18,198 nt of DNA, from assembly GCA_964549785.1 (NCBI GenBank), contig CAZJXA010000049.1, positions 1 to 18,198 of the forward strand. Direction: 5' to 3'. This document shows, in pieces, positions 1 to 6,310 of this stretch; position 1 is the stretch's first letter; every line of letters begins with the position of its first letter. The translations under genes and the position numbers were made by a program. The DNA is from JBEIUO01 sp964549785 (GTDB taxonomy: Bacteria; Planctomycetota; Phycisphaerae; Phycisphaerales; UBA1924). The notes below the pieces were generated by a model that ran no database searches, was not told the DNA's origin, and was given only the letters and a program-made list of their open reading frames with translations.

Positions 1-545
1 AGATGCTTGTCCGTGTGCTCGACGGCGAAGTGCCGCTCCTGGTCACCGCCAACCGGGCGCAAGACATCGCGGGCGTTCTCCGGCTCCGGGCCGAGTTCGA
101 CATCCCCATCATCCTCGACAGCGCGGCCGAGGCGTACCTCATGCTCGATGAGATCAAGGCCGCCAAGATCCCGGTGTTCATCCATCCCACCATGTTCCGG
201 ATGTTCGGCGAGATGGAGAACATGAGCGTCGAAACCGCCTCCAAACTCCGTGCCGCCGACGTCCCCTTCGCCATCCAAAGCGGCTACGAGGCGTACGTCC
301 CCAAAACCCGGATCGTCCTCTTCGAGGCCGCCATCGCCGCGGCCAACGGGCTTACGTTCGACCAGGCTCTCGCCGCGATCACGATCGACGCCGCTCGCAT
401 CCTCAAACTCGACGACCGCATCGGCTCCTTGGAACCCGGCAAGGACGGCGACGTGGCCATGTTTGATGGCGACCCGTTCGAGTACACCACCCACTGCACG
501 GGCACCGTCATCAACGGCGTTCATTTCGCGGACGGCCCGCGATAG
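1..545 (+). CDS. Amidohydrolase, C-terminal part (5' end outside window)
   Basis: The frame is open from the left edge, so the first in-window ATG (position 3) is probably internal and at least 180 C-terminal residues are present. The sequence matches the C-terminal half of COG1228-type (imidazolonepropionase-like) amidohydrolases: strand-helix repeats of a TIM barrel, then the closing motif 'IGSLEPGKDGDVAMFDGDPF', which returns the chain to the small beta-sandwich domain. The segment 'AIQSGYE' sits where canonical members carry the metal-binding Asp ('TD'), so the metal site is likely altered. I recall this QSGYE form from planctomycete paralogues, but the substrate is unknown. The gene ends with TAG, and 218 bp separate it from the pilin operon, so it is probably transcribed separately. 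Family assignment is firm; function is not. Confidence 0.8.
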   Translation, partial: MLVRVLDGEVPLLVTANRAQDIAGVLRLRAEFDIPIILDSAAEAYLMLDEIKAAKIPVFIHPTMFRMFGEMENMSVETASKLRAADVPFAIQSGYEAYVPKTRIVLFEAAIAAANGLTFDQALAAITIDAARILKLDDRIGSLEPGKDGDVAMFDGDPFEYTTHCTGTVINGVHFADGPR

Positions 546-763
546 ACGGCGGGCTCTTCAAGATCGAACGATTGCCCCGGGACGGAGCCCGTGCCGCGAT
601 GACTCGGCGGTTGTGGCAGCGCCGATGGTCGCTTGCAGCGGCCCCGTCCCGGTTTCAATGTCGGACCGCGCAAGCGGACCAATCGATCCAGAACTACCCG
701 GGCAATTCCTATAACCCGTGACGGGAGTGGACCGGCGACCCTCATCCGGCCGAAGTCGCTCGC
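546..763 (+). promoter_or_regulatory. Intergenic region with possible operon promoter
   Basis: These 218 bp separate the amidohydrolase from the pilin operon and must hold its promoter if the two are not cotranscribed. A TATAAC hexamer at 710-715 is a possible -10 element, but no convincing -35 lies 16-18 bp upstream. Two 9-bp inverted arms, CCGGGACGG (577-585) and CCGTCCCGG (644-652), could fold into a long-range stem, but in DNA this GC-rich they may be chance. No coding sequence with good codon use was seen. Confidence 0.25.
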
Positions 764-1237
764 ATGCGCACCCCCATCACGCGGGCATTCACATTTGTCG
801 AGATCATGGTGGTGGTTGTGATTGTCGGTGTCTTGGCGGCGATCGTGGTCCCGCAGTTCGGCGGGGTGACCGAGCAAGCCAAAACGGCTGCGGCCGAGGG
901 CGGCTTGGGCGGGGTGCGGGCGGGGATCGCCGGATATCGCGCCAAGCAGTTGCTCGCCGGAAACCCCCCATATCCCACGGTCGAGAACCTGCTCGCACTC
1001 GGGGTTGTCATGCAAACGCCGATGCCGGCGAACCCGTGGAGCGGGATCGCAACCATTCAGGCCGTCAGCGAACGCTCGGCTCTCAGCAGGACCGTCACCG
1101 GATCGGAACGGTACGGGTGGAACTACTTTGTCGATAACGGGTCGAGCCCGCCACGAGCGATTTTTTACGCCAACACGGAGCAAAGCACCACGGTTCCCGA
1201 CCCCTCGGGCGGCTTCAAGACCGCCAACGAACTGTGA
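764..1237 (+). CDS. Type II secretion major pseudopilin-like protein (GspG-like)
   Basis: This 157-residue protein begins with a short basic leader and a class III prepilin signal, 'RAFTFVEIMVVVVIVGVLAA'. Cleavage would fall before Phe, Glu is at +5, and a hydrophobic helix of about 20 residues follows. Ala rather than Gly stands at -1. After the helix come a polar alpha-helical stretch (EQAKTAAAEGG) and a short beta region containing 'NPW' and 'GWNYFVDNG', broadly like the C-terminal half of GspG-type pseudopilins. Being first of the set and having this length fit the main pseudopilus subunit, processed by a prepilin peptidase not in the window. Its stop overlaps the start of the next gene. 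The ribosome binding site is weak. A type IV pilin role cannot be excluded. Confidence 0.75.
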   Translation: MRTPITRAFTFVEIMVVVVIVGVLAAIVVPQFGGVTEQAKTAAAEGGLGGVRAGIAGYRAKQLLAGNPPYPTVENLLALGVVMQTPMPANPWSGIATIQAVSERSALSRTVTGSERYGWNYFVDNGSSPPRAIFYANTEQSTTVPDPSGGFKTANEL

Positions 1238-1812
1238 TGAATCGGCCTCCCCACCCGCTTGAAACCGCGATGCGCACTCCGATCCCACACGCCGATTCCA
1301 GCGCTCGAAGCGCATTCACACTCCTTGAGATGTCGATCGTCGTCATGGTGACCGGGATTCTCGCGGTGGCCGCCATCCCGGCGCTGGGCAGTGTTGACGA
1401 TATGAACGCGGCCGTGGCCCGCTCCGAGATCGAAGGGCAGGTTGTTTTAGCGCGGGGCAGAGCCCAGGCGAGCGGGCAGCCGCATGGCTTGCGGCTGGTG
1501 CTGCGCGGCTCGATTTTTCAACCGCTACGAATCGCGGCCACGGCGGGTCCACCGACACCCGCGTTAAACGCGCTGGGGAATGAAGTGGCGGAGATTGCGC
1601 TCGACGGTCTTTTCGCAAAGGCGCGGATTACTGAATTTGAGAACGGTGATCGATCACGGGGCGATGGAACCCTCTGGTTCGGTTACGACGGAACGCCCCA
1701 GATTCGTGACGAAAAGGGGAGGGTTTCCGGAACATTCGCCTCGTCCGCGACGATCTCGCTGACCGGCGGGTTCCGGGTTGTCGTGTCACCATCGGGGGCG
1801 ATTGACCGATGA
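1237..1812 (+). CDS. Minor pseudopilin (GspH-like)
   Basis: The protein has an N-terminal methylation motif, 'SAFTLLEMSIVVMVTGILAV', with Ala at -1 and Glu at +5, followed by a hydrophobic helix. A mostly beta-strand C-terminal part of about 130 residues includes 'LWFGYDGTPQIRDEKG', reminiscent of GspH, in which a similar 'F.pdG' turn occurs. The start chosen at 1237 overlaps the upstream stop (TGATG), like most junctions in this operon, and gives 191 residues. An internal ATG at 1270 would give a leader of 15 residues, similar to that of the first pilin (both begin MRTPI), and is a real alternative. Second position in a G-H-I-J order supports the minor pseudopilin assignment. Confidence 0.7.
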   Translation: MNRPPHPLETAMRTPIPHADSSARSAFTLLEMSIVVMVTGILAVAAIPALGSVDDMNAAVARSEIEGQVVLARGRAQASGQPHGLRLVLRGSIFQPLRIAATAGPPTPALNALGNEVAEIALDGLFAKARITEFENGDRSRGDGTLWFGYDGTPQIRDEKGRVSGTFASSATISLTGGFRVVVSPSGAIDR

Positions 1813-2291
1813 AGCCCTCCCGAACGACCTCGCGTCGCGGCTTTTCGATACTCGAGGCCGTCGTCGTTGTTCTCGTCGTCTCGATAAGCGTGCCCACCAC
1901 GCTCGTGTGGACCGACGCGGCGGTCTCCCGCCGTGCCGACGCTGTAACGGCGATCCGGGCCACGGCCTACGCATCGGCGGTGATGGAGACCGTGCTGGCG
2001 GACGTCTCCAGTGCGGCGCCGGGGTTCGGGTACGCCGCGCTCGCAACGCCGACGGTCTATCTCAGCGGCCCGTCCGGGCTGACGGCCCGCATGGCGGCGG
2101 TCGGGGCGACGTATGCGGCACAAGGAATGGAGTTCTCGATTGCCATCGGAGCCCCGGTGAGCGCCTCTGGGCTGCCCACAGGGTCGCCGGCCGTTGACCT
2201 CTTCCGCGCGATCGATGTCACGGTGTCGTTCCCGCTGGCCGATGGCGGTACGGCCTCGCTCACCCTTTCCGGGATGGTCACGCAATGGTAA
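1809..2291 (+). CDS. Minor pseudopilin (GspI-like)
   Basis: This 160-residue protein has the prepilin signal 'RRGFSILEAVVVVLVVSISV'. It is the only prepilin in the operon with the canonical Gly at -1, and Glu is at +5. The motif 'FSILEA' followed by 'A..A.AVMETVL' in the next helix is typical of GspI/PilV-type minor pseudopilins ('FTLLEVLVA...a...a..la...le'). In type II systems GspI, GspJ and GspK form the pseudopilus tip. The start ATG overlaps the upstream stop by four bases (ATGA, 1809-1812), so the two are probably translationally coupled. The C-terminal part is small and strand-rich, without other recognisable motifs. Confidence 0.72.
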   Translation: MKPSRTTSRRGFSILEAVVVVLVVSISVPTTLVWTDAAVSRRADAVTAIRATAYASAVMETVLADVSSAAPGFGYAALATPTVYLSGPSGLTARMAAVGATYAAQGMEFSIAIGAPVSASGLPTGSPAVDLFRAIDVTVSFPLADGGTASLTLSGMVTQW

Positions 2292-2788
2292 GGTGCCCGA
2301 TCAAACGGACAGCGTTTACGCTCGTCGAGATGATGGTTTCGATCGTCGTCATGGCGATGGTGGGCGTGGTGACCCTTCCGATCACCATGTCGGCGACGGA
2401 CGCCTTCGTCGAGTCGTCGAAGGCCCGACGCACCGCCGAGGACGCCGCGTTCGCGCTCGAGCGGATCGTGCGGCTTCTCCGGGACATCCCCGCAGGGGCC
2501 ACCCGCGCGGAACTTGGGATTACCGCCGCGACCGGCGATTCAATCCGATTCTTCGACGGTCGCGGCATCGAACTCGCCGGGACCGACCTGCTGGAGCGGA
2601 TGGTCGACGGCTCCAGCGGAGTGCTCTGCGAGAACGTCCGGGAGTTCGCGCTGACGCTTCGAATGGACGACGCAACCACGTCGGCCGCCGCCACGCCCGC
2701 CGCCGCGCAGCGGATCGAAGTCTCGCTCACGGTGAACGAGTTCCGGTTGGACACGGTGGTTCTCCCGAGGATCAGGATAATTCCATGA
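2285..2788 (+). CDS. Minor pseudopilin (GspJ-like)
   Basis: The 167-residue protein carries the prepilin signal 'RTAFTLVEMMVSIVVMAMVG' with Ala at -1 and Glu at +5. Its helix continues into 'AFALERIVRLLRDI', resembling the 'l.~ir~alr~l' segment of GspJ/PilW proteins. Further on, 'VREFALTLRMDD' and 'RIEVSLTVN' are the alternating strands expected of the GspJ beta domain ('v..~f.lry.d' and 'p..veitl'). The start overlaps the upstream gene by seven bases (2285-2291) and the stop overlaps the next start (ATGA). Order and motifs agree on GspJ, although its sequence is divergent and shorter than the usual 200 or so residues. Confidence 0.7.
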   Translation: MVRCPIKRTAFTLVEMMVSIVVMAMVGVVTLPITMSATDAFVESSKARRTAEDAAFALERIVRLLRDIPAGATRAELGITAATGDSIRFFDGRGIELAGTDLLERMVDGSSGVLCENVREFALTLRMDDATTSAAATPAAAQRIEVSLTVNEFRLDTVVLPRIRIIP

Positions 2789-3204
2789 CGGCTTCCGATC
2801 AGAAACCCCGAGGCAGTCGACCGAGGCGGGCAATGGGAGTCGCGGCCCTTGTCGTGGTGCTTGCCACGCTGAACCTTGTCGTGGTGGGATCGGTGGCCGC
2901 TTCCGCCGATGAGGCGGATGTCGGAACGCTCCGTTTGCAATCGGTTCAGGCGTTTTACGCCGCGGAAGCGGGCGGGATGGTGGTGGCGAAGGTATCCAGC
3001 TCGCTGAGCGACAACCCCGGCCTCGGCAGCAGCGGTGAGCCCCGGCTCCGCCTTCCCGTGAGGGGCAGTTCGCTGACGCTCGCCAACAGGGCCACGATCG
3101 AGTTCACTCAACTCCCCGCCACCTTGGCCGACGGCCTCGCCGTGGTTCACGGCAGGGCGGGCGGCTGTGCCCGGCGGGTCCAAGTGACACTGGGCCCGGA
3201 CTGA
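2785..3204 (+). CDS. Short GspK/PilX-like tip protein
   Basis: The ATG at 2785 overlaps the GspJ-like stop (ATGA) and gives 139 residues. A basic leader (KPRGSRPRRAMG) is followed by a hydrophobic stretch beginning 'VAALVVVLATLNLVVVG' and then 'QAFYAAEAGGMVV'. That 'FYAAEAG' motif is the signature of PilX N-terminal domains and of the GspK start region ('A.yaaeag'). As in GspK there is no Glu at +5. GspK is usually about 300 residues, with a large globular insertion that caps the pseudopilus; this one has only about 80 residues after the helix. It could be a stripped-down tip subunit or a PilX-like priming minor pilin. Its position directly after G-H-I-J is the main argument for GspK. Confidence 0.65.
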   Translation: MTASDQKPRGSRPRRAMGVAALVVVLATLNLVVVGSVAASADEADVGTLRLQSVQAFYAAEAGGMVVAKVSSSLSDNPGLGSSGEPRLRLPVRGSSLTLANRATIEFTQLPATLADGLAVVHGRAGGCARRVQVTLGPD

Positions 3205-3326
3205 GACCGGGACGTTCCCCCGGGTTTATAAGTTCAATCTTCCTCGGAGTGAACGAACGTCCGATTCGCGTCGATGTCCGCCGGTCGGGGGCTGCACGCT
3301 GCGGGAGCCCCCCTCGGAGGTTGCCC
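3205..3326 (+). promoter_or_regulatory. Only real gap inside the operon, with a hairpin before the GspL-like start
   Basis: This 122-bp gap is the only non-overlapping junction in an otherwise overlapping gene series. A 7-bp perfect stem (GGGGGCT at 3287-3293, AGCCCCC at 3306-3312, 12-nt loop) lies directly before the GGAGG ribosome binding site at 3316-3320. It might set translation of the next gene or protect the RNA end. There is no U-run after the stem, so a Rho-independent terminator is unlikely. A short TTTATAAG stretch near 3225-3232 is the only AT-rich patch and could be part of an internal promoter, but no matching -35 was found. Confidence 0.35.
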
Positions 3327-5039
3327 GTGTCAAAACGTGAAGAGACCATTCTCGGGATTTCGCCTGCGGGCCTTCGGCTGGCCACCGTCCGCGGGAAGCA
3401 CATCACACGGCTGGAACGGGTTATGCTCGATCCGGCCGAGAATGAGGCGAACTGGTCGAACGAATTACGACCGCTGGACGAACCGCTCGCAAACCTCTGC
3501 CGCGAGCTGAAGCTCGCGCGGGGTTCGAGGGCGACGATCATTTATCACGCTCCCACGGTCGCGTGCGAACTGGTGAGCGTTTCGGCGTCGGCGGCGGCGG
3601 CGGCGGCGATGCAGGCGGCGGTGCTCTCGTTGCGGGAAGGCTTGGCCGGCGAGGCGTCGGAGTGGCTTACCGCGTGCCGTGTCATTCACACCGACCCGCC
3701 CGAGAGCGGCGAGCCCGCCAAGACTCATGCGCTCGCGGTGGCGGATCGCCGCAGCACCTCGGAAACCATCGCCGCCTTCGCCGAGCGGGCGGGCTTGATC
3801 GTGCGAAAGCAGATCCCCGCCAAAGCCGCGTTGCTGGGGGCCGCGGTGAACGAGGTTCTGCAGGGGGCGGCGGGCGACAAAATGACGGTGGTTGCGATGT
3901 CCGACCAGGTCACGATCATTTCGTCAGCCCAGAAGCGCTCCCTGATTTTCGCCAGAAGCGTCGACTTTGGCTACGCACAGTTGTTAGAGGCGATCATGCG
4001 CGGATCGGGAGCCGGCGGCACCGAAGGGACGATCGAGCGGGAGGCCGCGTGCCGGGTTCTGTTCAGCGTCGGCATCCCGAAACGAGGTCAGATTCTTGAT
4101 TCGCTCACGGGCCTGAAGTCCGAGGCTGTTCTGCCGGGAATGCAGTCGGCGATCCAGCGATACGTTGTGGAAACCCGCCAGACCCTGCGATTCATGCTCG
4201 CGGAAGGCGAGTTGGCGCGGGCATCGATCCACCTCTCCGGCCCGGGAGCGATGATCCCGGGCATCGCGGGGGTCCTCACGGGCCAACTCGATTTACCCAT
4301 CGAACGCATCGACAACCGGGCCGATCCCGAGGGGCCGACCGTGGGGGCGGAAGACCAGCGGGGCGATCTCGCGACGCTCGCGGAGGGGGACGAACACCTC
4401 ATGGCGATCGCTCCGCCCTCGGCGTCGCGAAGACGCGACCGCAAACGCCGCTCCGCGGCGCTGTGCCTGGGGGCGGCCGCCGCGGCCCTTGTCATCGCCG
4501 GTGACGTGGTGCTGAACCTGAACGCCGCGGCATCGCTCTCCACAACTCACGCCGTGCTCGCGCCCAAGGTCGAAGAAATGTCCGCCCGTCAGCGGCGGAT
4601 CGCGGAGGCGGCGACCGTGGCGGCGACCGTGGCGGCGGCGGAGGACGTCGTGCTCGGGGCCATCGGTAACCGGCCCGATTGGTTGGCGTCGCTGGGTGCG
4701 CTCACCCGCCTCGCCGGTGATTCCATTCGTCTGGTCGATGTGAACGGGTCGTTCCCGCCCGAGGCCGGTTTTCGCCCCGTGCTTGTACTCAAAGGGATCG
4801 CTACCCCTGTCGGCGGAGTGCCTGTGTCCGGCACAAGCGGCGACCCGCTTGCGCAGTACATCGAAAGGCTTTCGAAATATCCGCTCGTGGGCTCGGCCCA
4901 GCTCGTCTCCACCCGATCCGAGGAGTCAGACGACGTGAAAAATTTTGTTGTTGCGGTCACGCTGCGTTCACTCCCGCCCGCCATCCCGGCCAACGCCCGG
5001 CATGCGGGCGCCGCATCCGGGCCCAGGGAGAACCGCTGA
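3327..5039 (+). CDS. PilM-PilN fusion, GspL-like inner-membrane platform protein
   Basis: I place the start at GTG 3327 because GGAGG stands six bases upstream; an in-frame ATG at 3249 has no such site. The product is 570 residues. Residues 1-368 resemble the actin-like PilM/GspL cytoplasmic domain: 'ILGISPAGLRLATVRG' (first phosphate-binding strand pair), 'LIFARSVDFGY' in the middle, and 'IHLSGPGAMIPGIAGVL' in place of the adenosine motif 'lsGGga.lpgl'. A basic stretch (RRDRKRR, near 369) precedes a single membrane helix (about 376-398). Residues 399-570 form a coiled stretch plus a ferredoxin-like PilN-type periplasmic domain. Such a fusion is how GspL is built, and it would link the cytoplasmic ATPase to the pseudopilus platform. 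The combined length is closer to PilM plus PilN than to a typical GspL of 380-420 residues. Confidence 0.75.
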   Translation: MSKREETILGISPAGLRLATVRGKHITRLERVMLDPAENEANWSNELRPLDEPLANLCRELKLARGSRATIIYHAPTVACELVSVSASAAAAAAMQAAVLSLREGLAGEASEWLTACRVIHTDPPESGEPAKTHALAVADRRSTSETIAAFAERAGLIVRKQIPAKAALLGAAVNEVLQGAAGDKMTVVAMSDQVTIISSAQKRSLIFARSVDFGYAQLLEAIMRGSGAGGTEGTIEREAACRVLFSVGIPKRGQILDSLTGLKSEAVLPGMQSAIQRYVVETRQTLRFMLAEGELARASIHLSGPGAMIPGIAGVLTGQLDLPIERIDNRADPEGPTVGAEDQRGDLATLAEGDEHLMAIAPPSASRRRDRKRRSAALCLGAAAAALVIAGDVVLNLNAAASLSTTHAVLAPKVEEMSARQRRIAEAATVAATVAAAEDVVLGAIGNRPDWLASLGALTRLAGDSIRLVDVNGSFPPEAGFRPVLVLKGIATPVGGVPVSGTSGDPLAQYIERLSKYPLVGSAQLVSTRSEESDDVKNFVVAVTLRSLPPAIPANARHAGAASGPRENR

Positions 5040-5707
5040 TGACACACACGCCGGGCGATCTCGGTTCCTCAGGGTCCAACGAAACCCGCGTCTTCGCGGT
5101 CCGGGCCATCGGTATCACGCTCGCGGCGGCGGGCGCTTGGTTCGGGCTGGCCCGGCCGCTGGTGGCGGAGGTCGCAGATCAGCGGGCCGAACTCGTTGTC
5201 ATGAACATCGATCTCGGGTCCGACCCCGGGGCGGGCGTCACATCGGAAAAGATCGATGATGCCCTGGCGGGGTACCGGGCCAGCCTCGAACAGGTCGAAG
5301 CGTGGACCATCCGACCGTCTGAAAGCGGCATGTTGTACGACCGGATTCGCAACCTCGCGAACCACCTGGACGTGCGCATCGAGAGGATCGAGCCCAAGAA
5401 CGACTCCGAACTTCACACCGCCCATCGGACCCGAAAACCCGACGAGAGATCGCTGGTGACCGGCCGCTCGGTGGGGTACGCGCTCGACGTAACGGGTCGC
5501 TTCGAGGCGGTCTCCAGATTTATCGCCTCGTGCGAATCGCAACTCGGGTCGTCGAAGATTGTCTCCTTCCGAATCACACCTTCCGTGCGCAGCGCTTCGG
5601 CGAACGAACCGTCGGTGCTGGCGACTATCGAGACGCAGCACATCTGTCTGAACATCCTGATTCCGGCCCAGGCCACCACGACAGCCCTTGCCGAGGAAAA
5701 GCCATGA
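5039..5707 (+). CDS. PilO/GspM-like inner-membrane platform protein
   Basis: This 222-residue protein has a short cytoplasmic N-terminus, one membrane helix (about residues 17-37), a predicted periplasmic coiled coil and an alpha/beta domain. 'MLYDRIRNLANHLDVRIERIEP' followed by 'YALDVTGRFEAVSRFIASCE' matches the PilO/GspM pattern 'l...a...g..i..i.p......~...~l...G.y..v..fl..l'. In type II secretion and type IV pili it pairs with the PilN/GspL periplasmic domain encoded just upstream. The start codon overlaps the upstream stop (TGATG, 5037-5041) and a GGGAG lies a few bases before it. The gene order L-M is conserved in type II secretion operons, which supports the call more than sequence detail does. 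Confidence 0.7.
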   Translation: MTHTPGDLGSSGSNETRVFAVRAIGITLAAAGAWFGLARPLVAEVADQRAELVVMNIDLGSDPGAGVTSEKIDDALAGYRASLEQVEAWTIRPSESGMLYDRIRNLANHLDVRIERIEPKNDSELHTAHRTRKPDERSLVTGRSVGYALDVTGRFEAVSRFIASCESQLGSSKIVSFRITPSVRSASANEPSVLATIETQHICLNILIPAQATTTALAEEKP

Positions 5708-6261
5708 GCATCCCGAGTCACGCCCTTCCCCTCGGCGGACAAACCGCCGCGCTCTTGGCCGCCCTCTTCCTTCCGAGCGCGGGTGTGGCGTTCGTGCGGT
5801 TCGGATTGCCGATCCCCGGTCCCGCCGTCATCCATGCCGCGCAAGTAATCGGCGAGCCGCTCCCGCTTCCGGTCCGGGCCGCAACCCGATCGGGTGAGCA
5901 AACGGCCCTCGCGGCGATCTTCGCGATGGAGGCGGGCAAACCGTTCGGGCCGGGTCCGATGGTGAACCGGGCCGCGGACGTCCTCGCGGTGGTTCCCGCC
6001 GAGCCGCCTCTGAACGCCGATTTTGCGCCGGAGGTCACTCGCCCCGGCGAGGTCCCGGTCTTCACCCTCTCCTCAATGATGGGAACCGCTCGCAACCCGA
6101 TGGCGGTGGTGAACGGCAGACTGCGACGGGCCGGCGAAAACGTCGCGACCGGTTGGCAGTTGACCACCATCGATTTGGCTTCCGAATCCGTCACGATCGT
6201 CTCGGAGGCGGGAGCCGAGGTGCGGGTCGCGCTGCCGGCCCGGGGTGTCGAGCCAAGGTAG
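5704..6261 (+). CDS. GspB/GspC/PilP-like accessory protein of the secretion platform
   Basis: The ATG at 5704 overlaps the upstream stop (ATGA) behind a GAGGAAAAG ribosome binding site and gives 185 residues. An N-terminal hydrophobic segment (about residues 13-35) can anchor it in the inner membrane, and a Pro/Ala-rich linker follows. The C-terminal 60 residues have the signature of the HR/PilP/GspB beta domain: 'FTLSSMMGT', 'PMAVVNGRLRRAGENV' and 'LTTIDLASESVTIVSEAGAE', matching 'AiINgr.yreGd.v.g..v..I....V.l'. This domain normally connects the inner-membrane platform to the secretin. Which of GspB, GspC or PilP it equals cannot be settled here. It is the last gene of the operon. Confidence 0.65.
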   Translation: MSIPSHALPLGGQTAALLAALFLPSAGVAFVRFGLPIPGPAVIHAAQVIGEPLPLPVRAATRSGEQTALAAIFAMEAGKPFGPGPMVNRAADVLAVVPAEPPLNADFAPEVTRPGEVPVFTLSSMMGTARNPMAVVNGRLRRAGENVATGWQLTTIDLASESVTIVSEAGAEVRVALPARGVEPR

Positions 6262-6275
6262 GCCGCAGAGGTCAC

Positions 6276-6304
6276 TTGACAACCGGCCCGGCGTGCATTC
6301 CAAT
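6276..6304 (+). promoter_or_regulatory. Sigma70-type promoter candidate before the AlkD-like gene
   Basis: A perfect -35 hexamer TTGACA (6276-6281) is followed after exactly 17 bp by TCCAAT (6299-6304), which matches the -10 consensus at four of six positions. The expected transcription start, about seven bases further, is the A of the ATG at 6311, so the message could be leaderless. The AGGGG at 6305-6309 resembles a ribosome binding site, but it would then lie outside the transcript and is too close to the ATG to be typical. Confidence 0.4.
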
Positions 6305-6310
6305 AGGGGT

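Noticed and set aside
577..652. 9-bp inverted arms as a terminator or regulatory stem after the amidohydrolase
   Set aside because: The arms are about 58 bp apart with no U-run, and such matches are expected by chance in GC-rich DNA.
2194..2784. Long plus-strand frame continuous with the GspK-like protein
   Set aside because: It overlaps the GspI- and GspJ-like genes in another frame and its translation is Arg/Gly-rich shadow sequence; only the part from 2785 is credible.
3249..3326. Upstream ATG start for the PilM-PilN fusion protein
   Set aside because: The GTG at 3327 has GGAGG six bases upstream and begins right before the family's first strand; the 26 extra residues are Arg/Pro-rich and overlap the hairpin.
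3590..3625. GCG-rich run (poly-alanine codons) as a microsatellite of interest
   Set aside because: It lies inside the PilM-like domain, encodes an Ala-rich helix and is ordinary for this base composition.
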